From positions 89,745,721-89,809,720 of the forward strand of contig NW_023605083.1 in the NCBI RefSeq assembly GCF_014898055.3: a stretch of DNA of 64,000 nt, read 5' to 3'. Source of the stretch: Talpa occidentalis. Lineage: Eukaryota; Chordata; Mammalia; Eulipotyphla; Talpidae. Below, one piece after another: positions 37,096 through 48,795 of the stretch; position 1 is the first letter of the stretch, and every line of letters starts with the position of its first letter. The position numbers and the translations under genes were made by a program. Under the pieces are notes generated by a model, which did not search any database, was not told the origin of the DNA, and worked only from the letters and a program-made list of their open reading frames with translations.

Positions 37096-37319
37096 AGTTC
37101 ACTTCCCCACGGCCGGCTCCTACCACTGGCCCAACACAGATCTCCACTTTGTGGTGAGAAGGGCAGTGACCATTGAGATTAAATTCTGTTCCTGGGACCC
37201 ATTCCTGGACACGATTGTCCTCCAGGACAATTGGATGGTGGCAGGCCCTCTGCTTGACATCAAGGCCAAGCCAGGAGCTGTGGCAGCTGTGTACCTGCCT
37301 CACTTTGTGTCCCTCCAAG
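37096..37319 (+). CDS. NLRP1: Unit B exon 3: ZU5 core of FIIND
   Basis: Intact 224-base exon (acceptor CCCAG ending 37095, donor GTAAGC at 37320). It reads [20 protein letters not shown], then [30 protein letters not shown] and [10 protein letters not shown], the ZU5 beta-sandwich pattern of NLRP1. Phases fit both neighbours (two bases in, one base out). It contrasts with the unit A twin, which has lost eight bases. ZU5 forms the N-terminal half of FIIND and holds the C-terminal half non-covalently after self-cleavage. Confidence 0.93.
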
Positions 37320-37893
37320 GTAAGCAGAGAGAGGGTGGAGGGAGGTGATGGGGGTAATAAAGCGCCTTCAAGGGGCTTCTGATGTGGATGTCCTGGGGAA
37401 GGATCTAGTGGCTTCCTTAGAGAGACTGAGAGAGGATAATGGAAGTAGAGATGCTTTTTCCTTATTCCACTCTCCTCTGGCCTATCTTTTTTGAAGCATT
37501 CTTTTCTCCCAGAACCATAATTCCTGGAAAATTTTCCTAAATAGGGCTAGTCTCCACAATAAAAATAACACCTAGCACCATCTTTACATATGTTGTATCA
37601 ATCAGGCTACCACAAGGGAAAAAATGATACACTCAGTTTTGATTTTTCAAGAGATTTTTCAAAGACAAGACTATTTGCGAAGTAAGGCTACATGAGCTAA
37701 CAAGGAATGTTAGGGTTCCTAGGGATGAGCAACCAATGGAAGGTCATTGCTATTCCCACAGGCTGGGAGAAAAACCATGTCACCAGAATACATGTGAGAT
37801 CTGGAGCCATGAAGGAGGGGCTTCCCAGTAGAAGTACTCACAAAGGGTAGCACAGTTATCCCATCCTCGCTCACCTACAAAGACTTCCTACAG

Positions 37894-38160
37894 GGGGCCT
37901 CTCCGGTGGCGCAGTGGTTGATCACTGGGCTGTGAAGCTGCCCACAGCCTCTGCAGTGCCAGTTCGATCCCCAGCCGCCCGCGAGGGTCCCACATGGTGT
38001 ACAGACCTCTCCTACTGCGTCCGCTGCTCCTCTCAGCAGTGTATTTCGTCAGTCTGCCTGTTCTGTTCCCTGCTCTGGCTCTGGTGAATTCTCTCACCCT
38101 CCCGCACTTCTGACTGTACCCAGTGCTTGTATAAATAAATAAATAAATCTTTAAAAAAAA
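37894..38160 (+). mobile_element. tRNA-derived SINE
   Basis: GGGGCCTCTCCGGTGGCGCAG head, AGTTCGATCCCC box B and a TATAAATAAATAAATAAATC tail. Flanking repeats AAAGACTTCCTACAG / AAAGACTTCCCA. The empty site is at about 6115 in unit A. Confidence 0.92.
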
Positions 38161-39325
38161 AAAGACTTCCCAAAAATAAAATTCCAAGAAATATATGCAC
38201 AGAGTTAAATATTTCTTGCTCAGTAAACAAGACTCCACAAGTGGGGACTAGTGAAAACTATAGGGACTAGAATCAGTCCCATGAAGAGAAATTTCTAGAA
38301 ACATGACACATAATAAACATTTAAAATGCCGAAAGAAATGGTCTTTAAAATATGAGCAAGAAAAATATTCCACTGAATATTGATCAATGAAGTTTTGAAA
38401 CAAACTAAATTGACAGAGAAATCTGATAAACCATAAAATAGAAGACGAAATATTGTGAAAGGCATCATAAAAATGTACCTGACATATTGAGTGGGAATTC
38501 CAGAAATATATAAAGAAAAATGGAGAAGAGTAATATTCAAGGGGATTTCTAAAATTGCCAAAAGCTGTGACTTATTAAACTGAGAAAATAGAAAAACAAG
38601 AGTAAGAGAGATCACTAATACACCATTCTATTGCAACTAAAGAATAAAAAATCTAAGGAAGTCTTCACACCAGCCAGAAAGTATCTAGCAGCTACTTCAA
38701 TTGTACTGACAGCTGATTTTTAAACAGCAACAATGGAAGGCAAAAGACAATGAAATATCACCATTGTGCTAAGAAAATAATTGTCATCAAGAATTAAAGG
38801 GAGAATTTTCTTTTTATGAAGAAGTAAAAGTAGACATTTTGAAACAAGACATCTTTCACAAATGAATCCTAACTGAGGAAAATTCTAAAGAATGTTCTCA
38901 GGGAAGAGAAGAATCCACAGGGAAGGGAAGAGCTGTAATACATAATCATTAGCAAACATACTGAGAAATATGTAACAAGATATTGACTGGATAAAGCAAC
39001 AGTGATAATGTTTAGCAAGAGGGGATTTCAAAGAAAGAGAGAAATTAAAATGCCAATGATAGCAAATGGCGCCTCTCTCTGTGGCATCCTGTCCTCACCT
39101 GGTCAGAGTTCTTGCAATGAAATCAATTTGGTTGATTTAGGCAGAAAAGAATATATAGGGTGATTGTTGGCTAGCTTTCAGACTTAACTAAAGAGTAGGC
39201 AACAAGCTTTTAATGAAAGGCTGGGAGGCTTTGATTGTAAGAAAGGATGCTGAGAAAGCAAGAACATGGAAAGGTCACACCAAGAAAAATATTCACAGAC
39301 CTCTACTGCAGAAACAGCTACTGTA

Positions 39326-39601
39326 GGACCTCCCCGGTGGTGCAGCGGTTGAGCGCTGGGTTGCAAAGCTGCCCGCAGCCTCTGTAGTGCCAGTTTGATC
39401 CCCGGCTGCTCCTCGGCCACTGGAGGAAGGTCCCACATAGCGCGCAGACCTCTCCTGCCGCCCGCTGCTCCCCTCAGCAGTGTGCTTCGGTCCTTCTGCC
39501 TGCTCTGCTCCCTGCTCTGGCTCTGGTGAATTCTCTCACCCTCCTGCGCTTCTGACTGTACCCAGTGCTTGTATAAATAAATAAATCTTAAAAAAAGAAA
39601 A
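39326..39601 (+). mobile_element. tRNA-derived SINE
   Basis: GGACCTCCCCGGTGGTGCAGCGG head, CCCGCTGCTCCCCTCAGCAG body and a TATAAATAAATAAATC tail. Flanking repeats AGAAACAGCTACTGTA / AGAAACAGCTACTGCA. The empty site is at about 7297 in unit A. Confidence 0.92.
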
Positions 39602-40248
39602 AAGAAACAGCTACTGCAGGACTATCCTTCCACGGGGGTCACAGACTCCTGACCTCACTGCTTCTGCCAAAACTATCTCTGTCTTCTCATCTGTGCTTCA
39701 TCCCTCAAAGTCCTAGTTAGGAACATCCACCTAGTCCAAGAGTCACGCACCTGTGTCACAACTGCCAGGGAGGTCAACTTTCCAGGGGGAGATGCAAACT
39801 CCTTCCTGCCAGGAACCACATAATGGTGGAGGACAGAGGAGGGCTTCTTTCCCCAAAACAAGAGTCTGAAATGTACACGGCTCTGAATCATTCCATTCCC
39901 CAATGTCCTCATATCCTCCTTGTTCTACCTGTCAGGAGTCAAACCCACCAGCATCACTCCAAATCCTCATAATTACAAATGCTCCCCAGTACCTCTCACC
40001 AGGGGACCAAGCTCTTTCTCAGCTCCAGGACTACGGTTTGGTCCTGGGTGTGAGTGTCACGCCAGGGTTTGCTTGTGGTGCTCTACCCAAGAGGTGGTGT
40101 TGCCTCAGCACCCAAAGACCCCAGTTCCAGACAAGCTGCCTCCCCTGAAGGGTCTCACAGGAAGGCCTGCATCCTGGGACACCTGCCTCTGCCAAGCCTG
40201 CCAAGTGAGGGCACCACATCCTCACCTCTCAAATCCTTTCCTTGACAG

Positions 40249-40511
40249 GCAACCATGTGGACACATCCCAGTTCCAGGTGGCCCACTTCAAAGAGGAGGG
40301 GATGCTGCTGGAGAAGCCAGCAAGGGTGGAGGCATCTTACATAGTCCTGGAGAACCCCAGCTTCTCCCCCATGGGAGTCTTCTTGAGAATATTGACAGTT
40401 ACTGGGATTTCTATTCCCATCACCTCCACTGTGATGCTCTACCACCAGCTCCGTCCTAAAGAAATCAACTTCCATCTCTACCTGATCCCAAATGACTGCA
40501 CCATTCGGAAG
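40249..40511 (+). CDS. NLRP1: Unit B exon 4: FIIND self-cleavage exon
   Basis: Intact 263-base exon (acceptor TTGACAG ending 40248, donor GTGATA at 40512). It contains the catalytic His (CAC at 40284-40286) in [11 protein letters not shown] and the cleavage motif ENPSFSPMG. By comparison with NLRP1, the bond cut lies between Phe (40362-40364) and Ser (40365-40367). It continues into the UPA part ([24 protein letters not shown]). In NLRP1 this autoproteolysis frees the UPA-CARD fragment after N-terminal degradation. All key residues are present, so the product is expected to self-cleave. Confidence 0.95.
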
Positions 40512-41009
40512 GTGATACTCAGACCAAAAAGGCCATGTCATGTGCAGACATTAGTGTAACCAGTGAGCCCCACGATGGGTCCACTGGAAATAGGAATGGG
40601 TCTCTACCAAGAAGGAGCCTCCAAATAAGCGAATCATCCTGCTCAGCCATGCAGTGCTGTCCTGTCTCCCTAAGGTCTCCCACAGGGTTTTGTTGCTCCA
40701 TCCCTGAACTCTGGACAGCCCTTCCAGAGGTCAAAAGACGGGAGAGCTCCCTGCCCAGACTGTCACCTTCCCCCACTCTCACCCATCTCTACAGTGACCG
40801 GATTCCCACCCTGAACACAGCAGAGGTCGAGTGTGGGCTCCTGTGTGGCAGGGCATGGGGTATGGGAGGCAGGGGTGGTACAGACCCTTCCACCCACACA
40901 AACACACAGGAGCTCCTTCTCACTTACTCAGACCATGTTCAGAACAAATGACAGGATCTCTGAAACAGAAGCCCCTCCTCCCTTGACCACTGTTCTCTTT
41001 GCCCCTTAG

Positions 41010-41135
41010 GCCATAGATGATGAAGAAAAGACGTTCCAGTTTGTGCAAATACGCAAGCCACCTCCTCAGACCCAACTCCGTGTGGGCTCCCGCTTCACCG
41101 TGTCTGGTTCAGACAAGATGGAGATAATGCCCCAG
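41010..41135 (+). CDS. NLRP1: Unit B exon 5: UPA start
   Basis: 42 codons, phase 0 at both ends: AIDDEEKTFQFVQIRKPPP..., then VGSRFTVSGSDKMEIMPQ. The acceptor CTTAG ends at 41009 and the donor GTGAGC is at 41136. The AIDD...FQFVxIxKPPP pattern is typical of the UPA subdomain of NLRP1. The twin in unit A has a frameshift in the proline run. Confidence 0.93.
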
Positions 41136-42241
41136 GTGAGCAGCCCATGCTCCCCCCTCATTAGGATCAGAGGTCATGCTTGGAAACCCTGTGGGGCAGG
41201 TCTCAGAGCTCCCCTAGGAACAGAGTGCACTGGGGTGAGGCTGGCAATGAGTGGGGTTTGGAGGAGAATTCTTGAGATATTGAGAAGAAAGTCGTGGGAG
41301 GGAGAGTCATCTGCAGGACAGAACAATGATGGAGTCTGCCTCAGAGTCACTGGGAGATGCTGAGCTATCAGGGGCCTCTGCCCTCAGCCATAACCACAGG
41401 AAACGTGCTGGATCTGAACTCAGTTTAGCACTTGTTGCTGTGAGAGAGCACACAGCATGGGGAGCCACGGTGCCCCCAAGGCCAATGGTGTCAGAAAGAA
41501 ACTATTACAGGGTTTGTCCTTGCTTGAGTAAGCTGAGGGGAGGTCTAAGCAATGGAGATTTTCTCTGGATTGGGTGTTCTCAGAAGGCAGAGGCAATTAT
41601 TTGATTGGGAACCTCAACTCACTGCAGCAGGCGGACACAACACAGATGACGCTGTAACTGTTTCATACAGTCACTCACTTCATGGGAAGGGAATATTGTT
41701 GAAAGGTGAATGGTATGTCCTTTGAGTTTGGAAACATGGATGCAAGGATGAAGTCTTTGGACTTTCTCACTGTGTCAACATCTCCCAGGGATAAGAGGCC
41801 TGGCTCAGGTGACCCACATAGTAAGGGAAGAGCTTGGTGGTGTAATGAGGGGGAGTAAGAGATAACAGGGTCAGACAGAGGCACAGGTTGCCCAGGACCC
41901 ATCCTCTCTGTTGGTACTGATGTTGGGTCGTGTGTTGCTCTAGGTGAAAGACAAGCCCTTCCAGGATCACAAATAAGGAAATACAGCCCTGCATTATAAT
42001 GCTCCTGGTTGTTAGGAAGCAGTGGATGAGAGGAAGAGGGGGTAGAACCTGAGACCAATAGAAAGACGTCTGCATGACTGCAGGCAGGAGATGGTGGTGG
42101 TTTGACTAAGGAAATAGCAGTGGAGATGGAGAGAAGTTGATGGAATTGCTGTTTGAGCTGGAGAAAGAGCTAATAGGACGTGGAGAATCAGCCTCATGGG
42201 GGGAGGGGGTGGACAATAGAAGGCATTAAAATGATGTCTAA

Positions 42242-42514
42242 GGCCTTCCTGGTCTTGCAGGGGTTAAAGACAGTACTATCAAGCTATTGGCAGCCACTAC
42301 AACTCGAGTTCGATCCCCTGCCAGGGAGCAACCCACATGGTGTAGCAAACCTCTCCTGCCTCACCCACTGCTCCCCCCAGCAGTGTATTTCAGTAGATCT
42401 GCCTGTTTTGCTCCCCACTCTGACTCTGGTGAATCCTCTCAGACTGCCCCCACACACACACCTCTGCCTACACCCCAGTTCTTGCATGCATAAATGAATT
42501 TTTTTTAAAAAGGA
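42242..42514 (+). mobile_element. tRNA-derived SINE (older copy)
   Basis: Diverged head (GGCCTTCCTGGTCTTGCAGGGG), GAGTTCGATCCCC box B, the CCCCCCAGCAGTGTATTTCAG body and an A-rich tail. Flanking repeats ATGATGTCTAAG / ATGATGCCTAAAT. Missing in unit A. Confidence 0.82.
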
Positions 42515-43053
42515 GAAGATGATGCCTAAATGAAGGACATAAGCTATGAGTCGCTGATGAGGCCATATCCTGTGTTTGAGGTAAAGTGGGGAAGGAGCCA
42601 CTGGAGAAAGAGTTGGGCATCAAGAGTTCAGTCTTGAATGTGATTTAAGAGAGCAATGAATGTGAATTTTCTGTTGATGAAAAGTGGGTCAAGTTTCAAA
42701 TCCCTTCCAAAGACATGCTTTCAACTACAGAGGGAGAGAGTAGGGGTTTAAGATGGAGGTGATGGAGGAACAATAATCTGGAAAAGATAGACATGGATCT
42801 GGTCTAGGAGATGTGGTCACTACAGTTTAGGGTGAGTCCTGACTTATCCATGGATTACCCAACTATTTTATCTACCTTCTGAATCAGGAAATTGTGGAAA
42901 ATTAGGAAAAGTGCAGTGTCTGAAGCTGGTGATTCATTTCAGAACAGATCATCTGAGTGTCCCCAGGGGACTGAGCAAGCTCAAGAAGGTGTCAGAAAGA
43001 CAACCTGCAGGATGAACAGTGACTTTTCACACCACTGCTCTTTCTCTGCTCAG

Positions 43054-43195
43054 GAACTGGAGCTCTGCTACCGGAGCCCCGGGAAGTCCCAGGTCTACAG
43101 TGAGATCTCCGTCGGACAGTCGGTGTCAGAGATCCAGCTGCAAATAACAAACAAGGAAGATGGGACTGTGGTGTGGGAGGCCTTGGTGAGGCCAG
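43054..43195 (+). CDS. NLRP1: Unit B exon 6: UPA end
   Basis: 142-base exon: [20 protein letters not shown]..., ending [10 protein letters not shown]. The acceptor CTCAG ends at 43053 and the donor GTAAAT is at 43196. [10 protein letters not shown] and VWEALVxPG are strong NLRP1 UPA signatures. It leaves one base for exon 7. Confidence 0.94.
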
Positions 43196-43239
43196 GTAAA
43201 TCAAGACAAGTCCAGACAGCTCAGTGGTGGGAGAAAATC

Positions 43240-43241
43240 AA

Positions 43242-43294
<53 letters not shown>

Positions 43295-43312
43295 GAGAGA
43301 GAGAGAGAGAAT
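43240..43312. repeat. (TG)n-(GA)n microsatellite
   Basis: Short TG run then an imperfect GA run. It is the counterpart of 11031-11133 in unit A but with fewer TG repeats. Confidence 0.92.
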
Positions 43313-43904
43313 TCTCAGTTTGCTAATGAGAAGAAAGAGCCTAAATAAGTTATATGACTTTTTCTAATTCATGGCAAGAATGTGAAGAGTGTTAATCAGA
43401 CTCTAAGCCCCACAGACCATCCCGCATACCATCACGTCCCCACATTGTCCTTGAATTAACGGATGTTGACATCCTCAAAGCCTTTGGCAGTTTTCCATGA
43501 TAGCTTGGACATAAAATGAAAGAATGAGAAGTAGCAACTTGATGAGTTAAGTTAAGTCTATTAAATCAAGGTTGGCGACATCATATGCTCTAACCTGAGT
43601 CACTCAGCTATTTTCCAGGCAGAAACCGGGAATTGAATAGTGAACCTTCAGGATTGGAAGAAACTTCACAATCTCTTAGTCCAGCACCAATAACCTCAAG
43701 ACCCAAACCCCCTAAACAGGCCTTGTAGAGACAACCTGTGGGAATGAGGGAACCTGCCTCCCGCGCTGCCACACACAGGCACAGCGAGGAGGAAGGAGGG
43801 TGACTCGACTCTGCCCTGGCTTGGGAGCCTCCACAGCTGTGAACCAGCCAGCCCCGGGCAGGCCTAGGTTTGAGTCTCCCTCCGGCTCTTACTTGCTGGG
43901 TGAC

Positions 43905-44303
43905 TGTAATGACAGGAAGGCATTACAGCGCTGGTTTGTGTTTCAAGCAGACCAGGTAAAGGAGAGTCATGGAGCCCTTGGTGGCTTTCTCAGGCTTTTA
44001 TTGAGCTTCACATGTAGTGTGGCAAACAGGTACACGGCAGGCAGGGGTGCCAGTGGTCTGGAGGCCGGAAAGCCACAAAGCCCCCAGCAAGTCTTCACAC
44101 TGGGCTTGGCTGATGATCTTTCTCCCCGTCTCTCTCCTGCCTCTTCTGCTTCTGCTACTCTTGGCAGATATCTCAATACTGAGCCAGGGCCCACAGAAGT
44201 AAACAACACGGCTTACAACAATGTAACAACTTCAGGTGCCCCAGCAGGCAGGGCAGTCCTAATGGTGGGAGGGCAGAAGAGCCTGCAAACCATTTACCCT
44301 ACA
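43905..44303 (-). mobile_element. Solo LTR, same family as 17548/19124
   Basis: 399 bases, TG...CA, with AATAAA on the minus strand near 43998. The ending CATTTACCCTACA corresponds to CCTTACCCTACA of the two-LTR element. It splits the MIR fossil at 43815-43904/44304-44405, with TGAC (or RTGAC) on each side. It is absent from unit A at about 11745, so it inserted after the duplication or was later lost there. Confidence 0.85.
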
Positions 44304-44407
44304 ATGACCTTGGAAATTTACCTAACCCACTGGAGTCCTGGGTTCCTAGTATGTGTACAATGAGATTGTCTAACGTGAAAGCTGTTGCAAAGCTCAAATA
44401 TACAGTG

Positions 44408-44885
44408 TGTCTCTTAGGATGTGAGGCAGTGGGATGAAAATGGATTACTGAGAGTCGGTGTCTAGAACAATGAGAAGCCTAGAGGGACAACACCAAGAAA
44501 GTGCAGCCCAGCTCCAAGGGCAGTCTTGTTTTTATTTAGAATCAGACAGAAAATAAAAAGGTCAAAGAAGCAAGCAGGCAAACAGGGAAAGCACAAGTGT
44601 ATGGGGGATGCGTAATCAGCGGGCACCAGCCAAGGCTAAGAACTAAGGAGAAAGTCAAGAAAAGTCTCAGTGTTTACGCTACTCTAGCCGTAACACCTAT
44701 TGCTGTTTCTGCACATGCTGTTTTCAGCATGTATAGACCTTCACGCCAGGACTTTTGCCCCGAGAGGTTCCTTATCCACTTTCGCTGTGTCTGCACACTG
44801 AGAGACACAGAATAGTAAAAAAAAAAAAAATAATCAAAGCAAAGACTCAGAATAGTTGAGGCACATAATAAGACAAGCTCCCACA
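44408..44885 (-). mobile_element. Solo LTR, class II-like (6-bp target repeat)
   Basis: 478 bases, TGTCTCTTAGG...CTCCCACA, flanked by perfect 6-base ACAGTG repeats (44402-44407, 44886-44891). Read on the minus strand it has AATAAAAACAAGACTGCCC. The 6-base target repeat fits betaretrovirus-like (ERVK) elements. The uninterrupted site TACAGTGATCTTTGCA is at about 11843 in unit A. Confidence 0.85.
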
Positions 44886-44891
44886 ACAGTG

Positions 44892-45935
44892 ATCTTTGCA
44901 TGGCTCATTGGGTGGGCCTTAAAAATAGTAGCACCCTGATGTTCTCCCTCACAGTAAGACAGTTTCTTCCTCCTCTCAGTCTTAGTTCCCCTGGAGCTGA
45001 CAGAAGAATCTGTCCCCTTCCCATGGGAAAGCCCTTAGATGCATGAAGGCCGTGACTCCAGCTTCCTTGCATCTCCTCTTAGGAAGTTGAACATTCTTGG
45101 CTCTGCCCTTCTTTCCCCTGATATTGTGGTTGTCAAACTCTTCGAGATTCAGTCTCCTTCCTCGGCAGATGCTCCATGTGGCTGGGTCAGGGGGACCCTG
45201 AGACCACCCATCATCATGGAAGATGTGGGACACCCTCCCCCCTTCATCCAGATGAAGCCCGTGCTCCAACACCAAACCTGAACTCCCCTCTCCCTGGGCC
45301 TCTCCCTGGGCCCCTCCCTGAATCAGGTGACCCTGAGCGTGGTCTGTCAGCTCCCAGGTCTCATCCATACAAGGGATGTGGGTCCCTCTCCCTCCTAAAG
45401 CAGGTCATATTTAAGCTCATTAATCTGTTGTTGGTCATGTTCATTTTTCCTATTGAAATGTACAAATACTTCCAAGTGCTTAGCTTTTTCTGATCTTAAC
45501 TTTTCATTCTGACATGAAATCCAGAACAAAGTGGGTCTGATCTAGGAGATTCTAGAGGTCCATCCAGGACAAGTGGGTAAATTTCAGCTCAGATACCAGA
45601 GCTCAAGTAGATTAAGTAAGGGACATGGTGAGTTCTGCACCGGGATCTATTTAAGCTGAGACTGGATTAAACCATGTCAGGGCTAGTGTGGGAGAAATTA
45701 CTGTTATTCAGTTTCTCCCTCTCTTTCTCTCTCATCATGGCATTTGTTGTCCATGTGCCTCAAGAAAAGATTAACCTAGATGATCTCTGAGATCCCTTCC
45801 AGCCTTACTCCAGATTCCATCACAATCTGTCTCTAGTTTATTCTCAGAATCACAGGATCTCAGAAGGGGTAAGTGACTGGGGATCATGTGGACTAATAGC
45901 CTACACTGTTCAAATGCTTCTTTCTGTGTCCTCAG
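44892..45935 (+). other. intron before CARD-side exons
   Basis: Unit B intron sequence that is lost from unit A. No exon is called. The stretch 44990-45330 is GC-richer and has open frames but no recognised domain. Confidence 0.5.
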
Positions 45936-45980
45936 GAGATCTCAGAACTGCACTCTCACTGGATCCTCCAGCCCCGCCAG
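45936..45980 (+). CDS. NLRP1: Unit B exon 7: FIIND-CARD linker
   Basis: Tiny 45-base exon (GDLRTALSLDPPAPP) bridging UPA and CARD. The acceptor CTCAG ends at 45935 and the donor GTGAGA is at 45981. The phase fits one base in and one base out. The GDL start and a Pro-rich end before the CARD match the short NLRP1 linker. No counterpart exists in unit A. Confidence 0.85.
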
Positions 45981-46355
45981 GTGAGAGACACGGGAGCCAG
46001 GGGCAGATCTGGGCACACCATGTGGCCCTGGAGGGAGGGAAGAGACATTGCAAACTTACAGGGGCAGACCCTGGAGAGTGGTGTGGGGTGGGCAGGTCCC
46101 TCCGGGCCCTACTCTGCCCATGGAGCCTGAACCTCCACTGGAAGCCCAGTGCCTCCTCAGTAACTGAGCCCTCACCCAGCCCAAAGAGAGTGCTAGGTTG
46201 GATGTTGACATGAAGGAGGGCAGAGGTACATTCATGGTGGCCAGCTGCATCACAGGAACGGGGCTGGGTGCACAGGAAGTGATGGAGACTCTGGACCAGG
46301 GCAGGCTGCAGTGGGAACTGCTCTTGATTCGCTGTGGCCTCACCTTCACCCCCAG

Positions 46356-46642
46356 GCTCACCAAGGTTGGCACACCTCCTGGACCGGTATCGAGAGCAGC
46401 TGGTGGCTGGAGTGACATCTGTGGACCCCGTCCTGGACAAGCTGTATGGGCAGGTGCTGAGTGAGGAGCAGTATGACACCATCAAGGCTGAGGCCACCAC
46501 GCAGGGCCAGATGCGGAAGCTGTTTATCTTCAGCAGGTCCTGGGACCAGGCCTGTAAAGATCGCCTCTACCAGGCCCTGAGGGACACCCATTCTCATCTA
46601 ATTATGGATCTCTTGGAGAAGAGCATCAGTGGAGGACACTGA
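46356..46642 (+). CDS. NLRP1: Unit B exon 8: CARD and stop
   Basis: Terminal coding exon: the acceptor CCCCCAG ends at 46355 and the stop TGA is at 46640-46642. It encodes a complete CARD of about 90 residues: [50 protein letters not shown] and [19 protein letters not shown]. The DxYREQL, LDxLxGQVLSxEQY and HLIMxLxEK motifs are the NLRP1 CARD signature; CARD filaments recruit caspase-1. With exons 1-7 of unit B it makes about 425 residues of FIIND-CARD, plus the LRR part. Both CARD-side exons exist only once in the window. Confidence 0.96.
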
Positions 46643-47066
46643 GCGACTCCTGCTAAGTGGACTCTCCCACCTAAGTGCTCTGCACCTGTGTGCACATGGC
46701 CATTTTGTGTACTTATTGGATAAGGCACTCCTGCATGACAGCCTTAGGACAACAGCCCACATCACAGGCAGCCGGAGACACCCAAGTAGTCTTTGATTTA
46801 CTGTGTGTTCAGGGTCCAGGGTGGTCTGGGAGTAGCTCAAAAATTGTATCAAGCTTGTGCACGGGAAGTCCTGCTGTATATGTCCTGTCCTCCCTGACAT
46901 GTCCTCCACTGTTCCCTATAAAATTGATCACCCTTTGATCCCCTTGAAGTCCTGTTCCCCAGAGGATTAATGCCCTTTGTTTCCCCTGGACCCTGCTTCT
47001 CCTGCCATTGTCACATAATCATCATGCTTGTTTATTATTGCCAAATAAATAGCAAGAGGACTGCTC
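46643..47066 (+). other. 3' UTR
   Basis: Untranslated sequence from the stop to roughly 17 bases past the poly(A) signal. The exact cleavage site is inferred. Confidence 0.6.
47044..47049 (+). terminator. AATAAA poly(A) signal
   Basis: Canonical AATAAA about 400 bases after the stop, in a T-rich context (TTGTTTATTATTGCCAAATAAAT). It is the first good signal downstream of the CARD exon. Confidence 0.75.
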
Positions 47067-48600
47067 ACTGAGCAGCAGAGTCTTGCCTTGCAAACCTGCT
47101 CCAAGATTCGTCCCTCAGAGTGTCCCCGGGATCATGCTGGCGTGCTCCTGAGCACCAGAGTGGATGATTTCTACACCTGCTGTGAGTCCTGTCTCTCCTG
47201 GTCACTTTCCAGTCTAAGTTTCTTCTTCTCTAAATAAGTTGCGTCTAAGTTACCTTCTCATTGTGAAGTTATCAACTCTGATGACCCTTCTGCTGGGCAG
47301 TGATGTCCATCCCAGAGGTGCCATCTAGGCACCCAGCTACCCCCCTGGCTTTCACAGGCAGCTGCCCAGGTAGGTGACAGCACCTCAGGGAATGCTGGAG
47401 CTGGGCCTGAGGACCGCTCAGGACGAACCCAGAGCCAGTGTGGGGTGGACCCTCCCTGGGTATTCAGAGGAAGGGTAGGGGACATGGCACTGGTCACTTC
47501 TGCTGCAACAATGACAACGGACAACTTGGGGGCTTTGAATGTGATAGGAACAAATCCAGATTTTTCACTTCTCTATCTTGAACTCATATTTTCTGTATGT
47601 TCTGTCATCTGTGCTATGACTGGAGTCTAGGTGGGTCCCAGAGCCAGGAGAGGGTGAGGCAGAACCGCAGGGGATGAGGTGAGGTCCCAGTTTAGATGTC
47701 CCCTCCTACGGAGACACATCCTGACCTGGGCCAGACCCCACTGCCCCGAGCCCCTGAGGCACCTGTCCCCACCTGAGTGTCAGCACATGGCCTTGTCCCT
47801 CCTGCTTCTCAGCTGGTCTCTAAGTAATGGTCACAAACATTCCAGGGCCCAAAGAGGCTCAATGACCCTTTGTTCTGTTACAGATTCTCGTGGGACTTTT
47901 CTGGCTGCTACCAATTAACGCCAAACAAGTTTTGAATAAGCCAATAATAGGTTTCAAGCACAGAGTGCTTGATGTGGATCACACAATGGGAGAGAGGCAG
48001 CAACTGCCCTGGGTCACTCTTTTCACCTGAGCATGATGGGGGTCTGGTTTTATGAGGTTGACCACCAGGAAGGGCAGCAGGGAGCTGACCCTAGAGTTTC
48101 AGGCTGCGCATGGGAGGGCATGTGCAGACAGGTGACATCTTCTTCATACATCACGTGATTCATGAGCATCTTAGTCTCTACCCAGGGGTGTGGTTTAGCC
48201 AGCTAGTGAGTCCTCAGTCACTCCTGGTTCTCTGCCATCCGTGTCTGGGGGAGCATCTTCTTTCAGCTGGTTCTGGAGCCATTGCCTGGAAACAGGAAGC
48301 TTCTCAAGGTGGAAGTTCAGCTTGGTTCTGTGGAATTCCTATTAGCTTGGTGACTCCATAAGGAGCAGGTTAGGCAAGCAAGATCTACTCCCAAGTGGCC
48401 CGGTGACAGTTGCACATACTTTTGATACATTAGAAAAACTCTACTACTAATTTTGTCACATATTGAGAAAATTCTATCTGATATTTCGGGGAGACTACTC
48501 CCACAATTCCATGAGACAGTTTGTTTTCTTATAGTTTCTCCTTTCCGTTTATTACTTGTTTTTTGCTACCAGGAGCATTAAAAAAAAAAAAAAAGGAACT

Positions 48601-48795
48601 GGGCCTCCCTATTGTCAGGGGTGAAGTCTCAGGGCTATCACTGCTACAACGTGAGTTCGATGCCCGGCCAGGAGCTAACACAGACTTGCCAGTTCTCCTC
48701 CCCACTCTGTCTCTGGTAAATCCTCTCAAACCCCCTTCTCCAACAGCTCTGACCTGCATCCTAGTTCTTCTATGAAAAAATAAACAAATGATTTT
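48601..48795 (+). mobile_element. tRNA-derived SINE (diverged)
   Basis: GGGCCTCCCTATTGTCAGGGG head, GTGAGTTCGATGCCC box B and the CTCCCCACTCTGTCTCTGG body. It ends in an AT-rich tail. Confidence 0.75.
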
